Source of the DNA: Azadirachta indica
Lineage: Eukaryota; Streptophyta; Magnoliopsida; Sapindales; Meliaceae
Reading direction: 5' to 3'
Assembly: GCA_022749755.1 (NCBI GenBank)
Contig: CM040452.1
Span: forward strand, 23,388,773 to 23,452,772
DNA length: 64,000 nt
Both the position numbers and the translations under genes were made by a program. Below the pieces are notes generated by a model that saw only the letters and a program-made list of their open reading frames with translations, searched no databases and was not told the DNA's origin. Shown here in pieces: positions 1-11,882 of this stretch (the first letter of the stretch is position 1; every line of letters begins with the position of its first letter).

Positions 1-205
1 CCACTTCTTTCTGGTGCAAGAACAAAATTTATAAGCTTTGCTATTCTAAATATTATATTATTCGATATAGTAGATTTAATGAATTATGTTGTTTAAAATT
101 TGGCATACAAACTAATTATTTAGTAATGGTGATATAATTGTTTTGACAAATTATCATAACACAATAGGCACAAAACTTATACGTTTTCTCTTTATATAAA
201 CAAAT
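1..205. repeat. Segmental duplication, left block (3' flank of prenyltransferase copy A)
   Basis: This block matches 11161-11370 closely, including the shared start ccacttctttc and the shared ATTATGTTGTTTAAAATTT stretch. It continues after the copia insertion at 5453 and runs to about 6760, matching up to about 12750. The two blocks are paralogous 3' flanks of prenyltransferase copies A and C. No gene is visible in this part. Confidence 0.85.
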
Positions 206-614
206 TGTTGGATTTTAAACTAGATTTTCAAAATAAAAGCCCAAAACTAAAGTCCAAAATTAAAGCCCAAAAATGAAGCCTAAGTCCAAATTCTAGAGAT
301 AAACATGATTCATGTGATTTGGTAGGTTGTTAGGTGGGTTTTAGTGGAATGTATTAGGTAAAAATCAATGGTTGAGATTTGATTATTGATTAAGTATACC
401 TACCTCATCAATGGTCAAGAATATTTTGAGTTTGCTATAAATACCTCCTTGTATTTGTGTTTATCATCAAGTAAAGAGTGAAAAAGTTAGTAATGAATGA
501 GAGAGTTGTAAGCTTCAAGAAAGAAGTAAGAGTGAAAAGTTGTTTTGAGTGTCCCTAATAAATTTTAAAGAAATAATAAGAGTTGTATTATTTTGGTGTA
601 TAGTTTTTACAACA
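206..614 (+). repeat. 5' LTR of the copia element
   Basis: The 409-bp repeat begins TGTTGG and ends ACAACA, and aligns along its length with 5053-5447. It has a TATA-like TATAAATACC near 440 and a likely transcription-end region near the GTATTATTTTGG motif. The internal region starts directly after it with a primer-binding-site-like sequence. Confidence 0.9.
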
Positions 615-617
615 AAA

Positions 618-629
618 TGGTATCAAAAT
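618..629 (+). other. Degenerate primer-binding site of the copia element
   Basis: TGGTATCAAAAT lies three bases inside the 5' LTR. It resembles the initiator-Met tRNA primer site TGGTATCAGAGC usual in plant retrotransposons, with mismatches at the end. Confidence 0.65.
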
Positions 630-974
630 TAAGTTCGTATTATTAAATGTGTTAATGTAGCATATCGAATTAAAGCTTTCGACAAGAGGAACGCAATGCC
701 ATCAAAATCGTCCAAATCAGAGTTCGAAAGCGCTTATATGAGCCATTAGAAGTTTGCTGTGTGGAAAAGGAGTTAATCTACTGAATCGAGCTCATTAAAT
801 AGGACGAATCAAACTGAGCCAGTTGAACCAAGTCAGTTGAACCAAGTAAGTTTGACCGTTGACTTTGACCATTGACCAAAATTGAAAATTTGACTAAGTT
901 CTTTTTAAAGTCTGATGGCATTCCAAATCCATCCATGCAACTGAATTTTGCAAATTCTCACTATATTGAGAGAG

Positions 975-3900
975 ATGGCAAATGGAGGTATGACATCATT
1001 TCAAGTTCTACTTGTCAACAAAAACAATTATGATAATTGAAGCATGAAAATGAAGGCATTTTTTGAAGCACAAGACGTGTGGGAAGTAGTGGAGAAAGGT
1101 TATAACGAGTCTAGAGATGACACTACCCTTATTGCTTTAACTCAAACATAAAGAGATGCATTGAAGGACTTAAGAAAGAGAGACAAAAAAACTCTCTATA
1201 TCATTTATCAAGCATTAGTTGATGATGTTTTTTTTGAGAAAATAGCAAATGCAACCTCTGCCAAGCAAGCATGGGATAAACTTGAAACTTTCTGCAAAGA
1301 CGTCGAACAAGTTAAAAAGGTACATTTTCAAACCTAAAGAGGAAAATTTGAAGCTTTATATATGAAAGAAGGTGAGTTGATTGTTGATTACTTCTTAAGA
1401 ATTGAAGATATTTCTATTCAATTAAAAAGAAATGGTGAAAAGTTAAGTGAAGTGAGAATAATGGAGAAGATACTATGCTATATGGACTCGAAATTAGATC
1501 ATATCATCACAATAATTGAAGAAACTAAAGATTTGGAAGAAATGACAATTGACCAACTTCAAGGATGGTTGCAAGCCTATGAAGAAAAGATAAAGAAAAA
1601 GCAAGGGATCTTCAAACAACTCCTCAAAATGCAACTTAAAGAGAAAGAAGAAATTCAAAGTTATAAGAGAAACCAACATGGTCGAGGTAGAGGCCGAGGT
1701 GGAGGACAAAATAGAAGTCGCGATCATGGACAAGGTTGGAATTACAACAACAACAACTCCTGCAACAACTACAAGAAAGGAGAAAGCTTAATAGAAGGTT
1801 GTGGAAGAAGTAATCCAAATACAAGATACGACAAGTCTAAAATTAGATGTTACAATTGTCAAAAGTTTGGCCACTATACTTCTGAATGTAAAGTCTACAA
1901 TAATAAAGTTGAACAGAATGCTAACTACGTGGAAGAAAAGAATCCGGAAAATGAAACTATCATGTTGACATATACGGATAATGATGGAGGCCAATAGAAC
2001 ACATGGTACCTCGAAACCGAGGCGAGTAATCATATGTCTGGACGAAGAAGCATGTTCATAAAGTTAGACGAATCAATAAGTGGCAATGTTTCATTTGGCA
2101 ATGATTCCAAAGCAGTCGTGAAAAGAAGAGGTAACATCCTTATACAATTGAAAGATGATAGGCATCAATTTATTGGAAATGTTTACCACATGCCCAATAT
2201 GAAAAGCAATATTCTGAACTTAGGCTAACTCTTAAAAAAAGGTTATGATATTCATATGAAAAATTATAGTCTTTTTATACGAGATGGTTAAGGGAATCTA
2301 ATTACTAAACTAAAAATGTCAAAGAATATAATGTTGTCTTTGAATATCTAAAACGATGTTGCAAAGTGTTAGAAAGCTTGTTACAAAGGTGCATCGTGGT
2401 TATGGCATCTTCGATTTGAGCATCTCAACTTTGGAGGACTAGAACTATTGTCTAAAAAAGAGATGGTGAGAGGTCTTCCTTATATTAACCATCCAGACTA
2501 ACTTTGTGAAAGATGTTTACATAGGAAGCAATTTAGAAAAAGTTGTCCAAAAGAGTCTACCTTCAGGGCTAAGAAGCCACTAAAGCTCATTTACGTCAAT
2601 GTATGCGGTTCATTCAAACTAAGTTCTCTTGGTAATAATAACTACTTTCTTCTCTTTATTGACGATTTTTCAAGAAAAACTTGGGTTTGATTTCTGAAGC
2701 AAAAGTCTGAGGTATTTTGTAGCATTCAAGAATTTTAAAGTTGCTATTGAGAAAAAGAGTAGCTACTAAATTAAAGCTATGAGAAGTGATCGTGGTGAAG
2801 GATTCACTTCTAAGGAGTTCCAAGAGTTTTGTGAAGCAAATAAAATTCGATGTTTCTTAACTGTTCCAAGATCCCTCCAACAAAATGGTGTTACTAAAAG
2901 AAAGAATAAAACCATTCTTAACATGGCACGAAGCATGCTGCAAAGCGAGAAATTGCTGAAAGAATTTTAGGTCGAAGCTGTAGCAACTGCTGTCTATTTA
3001 TCCAATCGATCTTCAATAAGAAGCGTGTGGGAAAAAACATTGCAAGAGGTGTGGAGTGGAAGAAAGCCTGGTATCTCTCATCTTAAAGTTTTTGGAAGTA
3101 TTGCTTATGTTTATGTACCGGATGACAGAAGAACAAAACTGGATGATAAAAGTGAGAGTTTTATCTTCATTGGCTATAACTCAAGTTCAAAAGGTTATAA
3201 GTTGTACAATCTAAACAATAAAAAGATCATGATCAGTCGAGATGTAATATTTGATGAAGAAAGAGAATAGGATTTTGGCTCACATGTAGATGATTTTAAT
3301 TTCCTTCCCCATTTTGAAGAAAATAAGTAAGCTAAGCAACAACGAGAACTTCAACAAGAGCTCGCAACATCGCCAACTTCACCAATAAGAATTAATTCAC
3401 CACCATTTTTTCATAACGAAAGAAAGAAAAAAAAATGCACAAGGAATCTTCAAGATCTTTACGAGTTGACTGAAAGATTAGATAATCTTATTCTCTTTTG
3501 ACTTTTTGTTGATTGAGATTTGAAGAAGCCGCATAAGATGAGAAAAGAGAAATACAATGGATGAAGAAATTAAAGCAATCGAGAAGAATGACACGTGGGA
3601 GCTTGCTTCACTTTCCGAAGGACACAAAGCCATTGGAGTCAAATGGGTGAACAAAATAAAAAAGAATACAAATGGAGAAATTGAATGATATAAGGCGAGG
3701 CTAGTTACAAAAGGCTACAATAAAAAAGCTGGCATCAACTACGATGAGGTGTTTGCTCCAGTAGCACGCTTAGAAACCATAAGATTAATTATTTCCTTAG
3801 CAGCTCAAGATAAGTGGAGGATTCATCAAGTAGACTCGAAATCCACCTTCTTAAATGGAATTCTTGAAGAAGAAGTCTACATTCAACAACCATCAAGTTA

Positions 3901-4990
3901 TGAAATAAAAGAGAAAGAAGACAAGGTGTTAAAATTAAAAAGGGCTCTTTATAGACTTAAGGAAGCACCAAGAGCTTGGAATAGTCGAATGAACAAGTAT
4001 TTCCAAAAGAATGGCTTCATTAAATACCCTTGTGAGCATGCACTATGCATCAAAATTAAAGATGAAGATTTTTTGATTGTGTGACTGTACGTGGATGATT
4101 AATTTTTACTCAAAACAATCCATCTTTGTTCGATGATTTCAAGGAAAAAATGACCAAGGAATTCGAGATGACAGACATTGAGCTCATGGCGTATTATCTT
4201 GGTATCAAAGTAAGACAAGAGGACGATGGAATCTTTATTTCACAAAAAACCTACATAAAGGAGATCCTTAAGAAGTTTAAGATGGAGGATTGCAAGCCTA
4301 TTAGTACATTAATAGAGTATGGAGTTAAACTTTCGAAGTATGAAGAAAGAGAAAGAGTAAATCCATCTCTTTTCAAGAGCTTAGTTGAATGTTTGCAATA
4401 TTTGACATATACAAGGCTTGATATTCTCTATGTAAATGGACTTGTAAGCCACTACATAGAAACTCCAACAACCACATATTTCAAGGCTGCCAAAAGAATT
4501 CTCCCTTACCTAAAAAGTACAACAAATTTCGAATTGTTCTATTTAACTTCAAATGATTAAAAGCTTGTTGGATATAGCGATAGTGATTGAGCTAGAGATA
4601 CTACTGATTAAAAAGGCACAATAATTTTGTATTCTTCATAGGAGACACTGCCTTCACCTGGATGTCAAAGAAGCAAACAATTGTCACACTCTCCACATAT
4701 GAAGCTGAGTACGTAGCTGCCGTATCATACGTTTGCCATTTAATTTGGCTTAGAAACCTGTTGAAGACGCTGAGGTGGTTGCAAGAAGAGCCAACAAAGA
4801 TTTATGTGGATAACAAATCAACTATGGCATTGGTAAAGAATCTGCTATATCATATTCGAAGTAAGCATATCGACACGCACTATCACTACATAAGGAAGTG
4901 CATCACAAGAAATGATGTACAAATAGAGTACGTGAAGTCCAAAGAATAAATTGCTGATATTTTTACCAAGCTATTGAGGAGTGAAGATTT
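975..4990 (+). pseudogene. Copia gag-pol polyprotein remnant
   Basis: The frame begins at an ATG followed by an N-terminal gag stretch with an early TGA where a Trp codon is expected. The gag UBN2-type region runs to about 1997 and contains a CCHC zinc knuckle, CYNCQKFGHYTSEC, near 1849-1890. The protease active-site motif near 2010-2040 reads ETEAS where DTGAS is expected. The pre-integrase and integrase parts cover about 2390-3270, reverse transcriptase about 3580-4560 and RNase H about 4560-4990 (TLSTYEAEY). The polymerase motif YVDD is readable at 4088-4099 but is enclosed by TGA (4082) and TAA (4100). Many other stops and frame changes show it cannot make a working polyprotein. Confidence 0.9.
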
Positions 4991-5033
4991 TGTAAGGTTG
5001 AGGAAGTTACTTGGAGTCACAAAATCAAGTTTT

Positions 5034-5052
5034 AAGGGGGGAGGAGGGTGGG
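5034..5052 (+). other. Polypurine tract of the copia element
   Basis: A G-rich purine run immediately precedes the 3' LTR, as expected for plus-strand priming. It is broken by one T. Confidence 0.75.
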
Positions 5053-5447
5053 TGTTGGATTTTAAACTTGATTTTCAAAATGAATCCTAAAATTGAAGCC
5101 CAAAAATGAAGTCCAAATCCAAATTCTAGAGATAAACATGATTTGTGTGATTTGGTAGGTTATTAGGTGAGTTTTAGTGGAATGTGTTAGGTGAAAATCA
5201 ATGGTTGGAATTTGATCATTGATTGGTATACTTACCACATCAATAGTCAAGAATATTCTGAGTTTATTATAAATACCTCCTTGTATTTGTGTTTTTCATC
5301 AAGTAAAGAGTGAATAAGTGAGTAAATGAGTAAGTGAGTTGTAAAATTCAAGAGAGAAGTAAGAGTGAGGAGTTGTTTTAAATGTCTGTAATAAATCTTG
5401 AAAGAAACAATAAAGTTGTATTATTTTGGTGTACAATTTTTCTAACA
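5053..5447 (+). repeat. 3' LTR of the copia element
   Basis: The 395-bp repeat matches 206-614 with many substitutions and small indels, among them a short deletion near its 5' end. It is followed by the CAAAT target duplication at 5448-5452. Confidence 0.9.
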
Positions 5448-5452
5448 CAAAT

Positions 5453-6760
5453 ACATTATCCTTTTATCACTTCATGTATATTTCTCTTGTTCATCCTTCA
5501 GCTGCATTATATGACAAAGAGACAAAATTTTATAATCAATAATACTATTTTTATCCTAAGCATATACAATTTGTGGAAAATAATAGTGAAAATTATGGAA
5601 ACATGCATCACTACTTGCTAAGTATCATACAACTTTTGCAATATTTAACACATATTATTTAAAATTAAAATAGGGAGTAAGGATTCAAAGTAAATTAAGA
5701 AAGCATATGTACGTACCTATGTACGTATGTGTGAATGTATATGAGTTGCAGCTACAGGAATTAACTTGAACCTTTAGTTGCTTTCAGCGTATAAATAGGA
5801 AGAGGAGCTGTTCAACGAAGGATAACTGCGCGCAGATGCAATAAACAAAACAACACTAAGTCAAAAATCATGAATTTTAACTAATTAAGCTTGGATATAT
5901 GTATGTATATATGTATATCAAAGCCAATAAAGGACGTTTAATAAATCAATACTTGCCTTCCAAATGAATACATTGAAAGAAAACAAGGATGCTTTACTGG
6001 AGATATCAACAGATTGAGCTCAAAGACACAACCAAGAAGCAAGCGCACAATGACTGAATATCTCTAAACAAAATCTTAATTAGTACTTGATGATGGTGAT
6101 GATGATAATAATATTCACAGTCACACGCGTGCATGAGAGATAAATTATATATTTAATTTCGTCCTACAGCAGCAGCTGCAGGAATACCAATAAAATGCTT
6201 AGAGTGACAAGCTTGCTAAGCAGGCAAAAAAAAGAAGAAGCTCCAACTACTACAGCAGCTCTATATACAATTAGCAGCACAGAGCCAAAATACCTGAATT
6301 TTGTAACAATATAATTAATATTTTTATAATTGAGTCAATTTTAAAATATTAATTAATATAATCAATTCTTGTTAAGATGTATGAATGTTCTCCTACTCCT
6401 AGTTAGCTCTAATTTTATTTGTTTAATTATTCTGATTTACTCACTTTTATTTGTCCTAACTTCATAACGAAGGATTGGACATCAAATTTATTGTTACCAT
6501 CAACATTTGAAATATCCGGTATGTTAATTAAATATCAAAATAAAAAACAAATATTTCTTATTGTTAATTGTATTATATATATGGTGAATCAATTAACTAG
6601 AATTTAATTATTCTGAATTACATACCTTGCATAGTGCCACTACAATACCAAAGAAGAACTTGAAGGTAGTCGCAAACATAATTGATCTTGCAAGTGCTAC
6701 AGGTCTACCAAACAAATATGTCTACATCCAATTAATAATGCGAAAAAGGAATATTAATTT
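5453..6760. repeat. Segmental duplication, left copy, continued
   Basis: This stretch covers prenyltransferase exons 8-12 of copy A and the flank beyond the stop codon. It aligns with about 11370-12750 at high identity in both exons and introns. Similarity ends in intron 7. Confidence 0.85.
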
Positions 6761-8500
6761 CTAGCTGGATAGATAGGTCATCAATTTATTATACATATTA
6801 TCTCTTAATTTACGGGACGAAGAATTCGTGGGTCTACCAGGCTGTGCAGGAAGTTAGGAATTAGATATAAATTCCCTATAATTTGAATACAGGTTGGATT
6901 ATTTTTCCATCTAAGAAACGGAAGCTAAAAAAAACAAGATATGAAATTTATCCAATCTAATATACAAACCAACAAATTAAACCAAATAGATTTACATATA
7001 TACATATATAGTCATGAATCGAGATCATAAAATTAATTAAGAGATGTAGGCAGCACTTACATCCGCGAAGTAAAAGGTCTGAACTAGAAAGATCGTGACG
7101 AGGCCAAGAAAAAGTGGTAGAGATTGAGACATAATTCCCATAGCCAAACTCTGAAAGATATCGATATGTGTATACATCATGAGATCAAACAATATGCACG
7201 TATAAGCTAAAGATAATAAAATTAATAAAGATATCTTTAATTTGTTTAACATATAATTTTATAAAAGAAATGGATTCTTATTAACAAATTCATTAACAAA
7301 GAAGAGGTAATTTTTGCTTAATTAATTACCATCAATAAAGATCTGAAAGTAATTGCCTTTACGGCTTCGATTGAGATTTCGCGGAAGCTAAGGGAAGATT
7401 AGACTTGTTAACCTTAATTAATTTGAACAAATTTTGTCAGCAAATTAATTAAAGGAACCGAAAAATATACAGACATGCATGCATCCATATGTACCTTGTC
7501 CATTTCAACATCATTCAATTGATTTATTTCCACCCCGTATACGTGGATCAGAATTGTGGGCACCAAGGCCTGAAAATAATATAAAAACTATAACCATTAC
7601 AATTAATTAATTAATTAAGCAGTATAGCTTGTACTATGTAATTGACTCTTTTAACTAGAGCTTATATATTTATTAATTAATGACCTTGAATATTCCCATG
7701 AAAAAAGTTGGAGTCAAGTCAGCAATACTTTGTGCGGGAAGAAGACAAGCGGTTGCTGTCTCTATACTCTGTTAAGCAAAAATGGGAAATTAATTTCGAT
7801 CGAACTACAACTATTTAATTTAAACAGTATTTCGGAAGAAAGAATAATTAATTATAACAAGGTCTGAGTTACTCACCAAACCAATCACAACGTAAGGATA
7901 GTAAAAACGGGAGAATGGATTTAAATTCCTAAGTACAATATCCTGGAAACTAGTGGAATGATTATTATCCTCCGAGTTTGATGCATGGCCATCTTGTAAC
8001 GTGATAAAAATACGGTATTTCTCGATCGAATTACGGTGTCTGTGGTTTAGTGTTAATTTGGTACTATTTGTAATTTTATTATAACTGGATGCTAAAATTG
8101 AAGCCCTTCCGGAACATTTTATAGAATACTTGCTTTCTTGGGTTTGACTACTACTATTCATAACGCCATATATCTGTGTCACTGGCCATTTTGTGCAACC
8201 TGATAAACATATTAATTAATGACGAAACGATTATTTGTCAGATCTATCGTACAAATTTAATTTGTATCTCAATTTTACAAAGTACTTAACATTACTGTTT
8301 CTTTCTACTCGTCCATAAACAATAATAATAATAATAATAGTTGCAAAAGAAAGACCTTAATAATCGATCGATTAGTGCAACTATCGGTTATTAAATATAT
8401 TGTTTAGAGATTCTTTTTCAGAAGGCAGAACGAAAACTAATGGAAGAAAGAGAGACAAACGCATACCGAATTTTGGAGGGACGCATGAACATGAATGCAT
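5784..8500 (-). pseudogene. Aromatic prenyltransferase (UbiA family, flavonoid/coumarin type), copy A, broken
   Basis: Twelve exons can be read on the minus strand: 8500-8467, 8199-7877, 7768-7685, 7569-7495, 7412-7330, 7150-7061, 6924-6838, 6721-6626, 6516-6445, 6293-6203, 6061-5957 and 5825-5784. They match plastid membrane prenyltransferases that attach prenyl groups to phenolics: FSRFYYPYVVIGL, the first Asp motif NQLNDVEMDK, LPFLRW, GRPVALARS, AQSVDIS and FIWK. Lesions: a 1-nt deletion in exon 5 (83 nt instead of 84), an in-frame TGA in exon 11, an exon 10 of 91 nt against 96 in copy C with a frameshift, a lost exon 9 acceptor (CG for AG) and a lost exon 10 donor (CT for GT). The second Asp motif reads DISNVDGN where DIPDxxGD is expected. 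Intron 11 uses a GC donor. Exon 1 and its ATG are inferred. Family assignment is firm; the substrate cannot be told. Confidence 0.88.
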
Positions 8501-8599
8501 GAATGCCCGCCTTTTTCTCTTTTTTTTAATTTATAATAAGAAATTAATATAAATTTGTAACACATCCTTCATTTATAGAATCCACTACTGACCCATCTG

Positions 8600-8645
8600 G
8601 AGAAGGGGCCTCTGTCGGACTTTTGCCCAGCCGAACCCCACCCAT
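8600..8645. repeat. Short block, inverted relative to 9405-9440
   Basis: The string ggggcctc followed by gccgaaccccaccc resembles the reverse complement of the block at about 9405-9440, which reads ggtggggtttggct and ends in gaggcccc. This is probably a fragment of a repeated element lying on both sides of the copy A promoter region. Confidence 0.4.
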
Positions 8646-9369
8646 GAAAAAAAATTAATGCACTAACAAAATAAAAATTATATATGTATATTTCATTTAA
8701 GACCCTCAATAATTAGTAAATTATTACAGCTAAATACTATGGATCTAATTACATTCAATCCAAATTCATTATCTTTTGTTTGGAAATATCTTCCCTTCCA
8801 TTACTTCTTTCTCAATCAATCAAATTTATTAACAATCCTTCCAAGGATTTCCTCCTTGTTGTTAGCCACTCCTATTTAAGTTTTGGAGTAAATTATTCTA
8901 TTTTGTCTTTCATGAATTTTCCAAATGTTCAACACAAGATTTATATTAAAAAAGATATATTGATTTAGAGTTGGTGATGAATTTTATTTTAAAAATTTTA
9001 TAAAATTTTAAGAATTATTTTTTTGATTTGAATGTTTTTACTTTGTTGTATTGTTATATATTCAATAATATATGTAATTAAGTTTTTAATTATCTCTTCA
9101 AATTAATTTTTTATCTTTATAAATAAAAAATATATTTTTTTAAAATAAACTTGCTCCAAATCAAACCAGTTAGACTATTCCTTTGGACAAAATTAAATGA
9201 TAAAAAATACAGACTTTATATAGTAAATTAATTTAAAGAGATTTGCTCAAATGAAATAATTAATAAAAGTTTTTATTCAAGGTAATCGGATCGGTATATA
9301 ATAGTATGGATAATTATTTACTTTTAATAATTTAATAGTTTTGAAGGTGTTCGATGAAAGGTACACAGG

Positions 9370-9790
9370 CAATTCAATTTTTGTTAGGACGTACAATTTT
9401 GTTTGGTGGGGTTTGGCTGGTCCAGCCGAGGCCCCTAGGTCGGTCTGGAGCTGTACATAATCCGTTTTTGACAAATTTGGTTGTATGGAAGTTGACAAAA
9501 CAAAAAATTTAAATATTTACTCGAAATTTAAAAAAAGGAGGAAAAAGAAAATTTTAGCTGATTAATTATTTTCTTTGTGTTTGGTATAGTATTTTTTGTT
9601 GCTTGAGAGAGCTGACAAAAAAAAAAAAAAGTATAATATATATACATATATATATTTTTTCATAATCTATTATATGATTTTTTTTCTTCTGATTGTTCTA
9701 TTTATGGTAGATTTATAATGATTAGTTAAATAAATAAATATGATTGCCATATATTTTTTAAATAATTTATTTTCACTTAGATTGGATATA
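9370..9790. repeat. Upstream-flank repeat, copy 1
   Basis: This AT-rich block matches 10565-10945 in the same orientation. Shared landmarks are GGTGGGGTTTGGCTG, GGAAGTTGACAAAACAAAAAA, GAGAGAGCTGAC and a final TTTTCACTTA. It lies upstream of prenyltransferase copy A and probably belongs to the duplicated unit. No gene is seen in it, nor in 8650-9370, which is AT-rich. Confidence 0.75.
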
Positions 9791-10216
9791 ATTTTTGCAA
9801 ACATAACTATATCAAATTTAATTAAAATTTTAATTTTTAGTAAAATTATAATATATAATTAATAGATTGTATATAAGTTCCATAATTTTAAGGAAAATAA
9901 ATATTTTTATGTAGCAAATATACTTTAATTTCCTCTTCAAGAAAACATAAGCTTCATATTTTGTGAAGGACGTGGCACTTTGAAAATTGCTGCTCCAATA
10001 AATGCAAGCTGAAAATTTTTCTTCTTCATCATTACAACATAAAATTGTTCTAAATTTACTACACCGAGGGATACAAAAACGGTGATAATACAATTGATTT
10101 CAATTCTTCTCAACGAATAAGGAAGTATTCAGCATATACTGATTATAATTAACTGTATATACGCATTTGAAAAAATTTTACAAGTCAGTAGCGTGAAAAT
10201 AAATAATGAAACTCAC

Positions 10217-10320
10217 ATATGAACATGTAAAATCACAATTACTGCAAAAAAGAAGGACATGTGGCTAATAGCAAATTTTAATAGTCCTGTAATTACGACA
10301 GGTCTACCAAGCACATATTT
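10217..10320 (-). pseudogene. Aromatic prenyltransferase relic, copy B (exon 8 only)
   Basis: On the minus strand this stretch reads YVLGRPVVITGLLKFA, then a hydrophobic run, which corresponds to exon 8 of copies A and C (YLxGRPVAL...FATTF). The expected acceptor AG is missing, and the neighbouring exons are not convincing. A hydrophobic reading near 9960-10050 might be a further exon, but I could not support it. Copy B is more divergent than A and C are from each other, so it is an older copy. Confidence 0.6.
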
Positions 10321-10564
10321 GTATATGTAAGTATGAGGATGACGCCACTTTCTCAGAAAATTAATTACAGAAATTAAAAAAAGAAAAAGAGATGGAAGTT
10401 TAAAAGGGTGACCAAATTTTAATGTTGAAGTAAATAACTAGGTAGCAACGACAATCAGGATGCAGCTTGCAGCTAGAAATGGATGTCTATTCCCATATCT
10501 ACGGAAAGGAAGCTACAAGAGTGAAGAGAACCAATTGGACCATCTTTGATACGTAGGTAGTTAT

Positions 10565-10945
10565 ATTTTTGTTGGCGCATTCAATTTTATTCGGTGGGGT
10601 TTGGCTGCGCTATGGTCCAAGCCCCCACTGGATCCGGCTATAGATGCACATATAAACTGTTTTAAAAACATTCGGTTGTGTGGAAGTTGACAAAACAAAA
10701 AATTGAAATGCCTACGTCAAATTAAAAAAAAAAAAAAGGAAAAAGAAAATTGAGCTGATTAATAATTTGCTTTGTGTTTTGTTTGAGAGAGCTGACCAAG
10801 AAAAAAGTATCACATGTTTATTTTCACAATCTATTATATAGTTTTTGCTGTTCTGATATATTTGACAGTAGATTAATAATGACTAATGAAATAAACAAAT
10901 ATACTTGTCATATATTTTTGAAATAATATATTTTCACTTATTATT
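10565..10945. repeat. Upstream-flank repeat, copy 2
   Basis: Matches 9370-9790 in the same orientation with moderate divergence. It lies just beyond relic copy B, as expected if a unit of gene plus upstream flank was duplicated in tandem. Confidence 0.75.
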
Positions 10946-11735
10946 CTATTCTTATACAGCCAGGTTGACCAACGCATGAGGAGGGTAGCTAATGAAGAAC
11001 TGGGGTGTAATCAAAAGTCGGTGATTTGGTTTTAGCATTTTTTTACCTTGTAAAAGAGAGAGGCCCAATCTAACTGTCAATGAAATAAATTTTTGTTTAA
11101 TGGTTTTTCTTTTAACGAAATGAGTGATCAAAATTCGTGCTATTAGTTTGTTACCATGCATCCACTTCTTTCCGGCGCAAAAATAAAATTTATACGCGTT
11201 TGTTATTCTAAATATTATATTATTTGATATAGCAGATTTAATGAATTATGTTGTTTAAAATTTGGCATACAAACTTATTATCTAGTAATGGTGATATAAT
11301 TGTTTTGACAAATTATCATAACACAATAGACATAAAACTTACTTATACATTTTCTCTTTATATAAACAAATGTATTATCATTTTATCACTTCATGTATAT
11401 TTCTCTTATTCATCCTTCAGGTCATTATATGACGAAGAGACAAAATTTGATAATCAATAATACTATTATTAAAACATTTTTCGCTAAATTTTTTCTCCTA
11501 AGCATATACAATTTGTGGAAAATAATATTGAAAATTATAGAAACATGCATCAGTACTTGCTAGGTATCTTATAACTTTTGCAATATGTAACACATATTAT
11601 TTAAAATTAAAATATGGAATAAGGATTCAAGGTAACTAAGAAAGCATATGTATGTACGTATGTAAGTATGTGTTGCAGCTGCAGGAATTAACTTGAACCT
11701 TCATTTGCTTTCAGCGTATAAACCTTCAGTTGCTT

Positions 11736-11851
11736 TCAGCGTATAAATAGGAAGAGGAGCTGTTCAACCAACGATAACTGTGCGCAGATGCAATGAACAA
11801 AACAACAACACTAAGTCAAAAATCATGAATTTTAACTAATTAAGCTTGGAA

Positions 11852-11882
<31 letters not shown>

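Larger units (their letters stand above)
206..5447 (+). mobile_element. Ty1/copia LTR retrotransposon, full-length but degenerate
   Basis: The element starts TGTTGG and ends CTAACA, and is flanked by a perfect 5-bp target duplication CAAAT (201-205 and 5448-5452). The paralogous block at about 11361-11385 carries the same target without the insertion, which proves the boundaries. Domain order on the plus strand is gag, protease, integrase, reverse transcriptase, RNase H, which is the copia order. Every domain is interrupted by stops. The two LTRs differ at roughly one site in ten by eye, so this is an old, inactive insertion. Confidence 0.95.

Noticed and set aside
9960..10093. Possible extra prenyltransferase exon on the minus strand (GAAIF-like hydrophobic reading)
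   Set aside because: Similarity to exon 10 is weak and no splice sites are evident, so it was not annotated.
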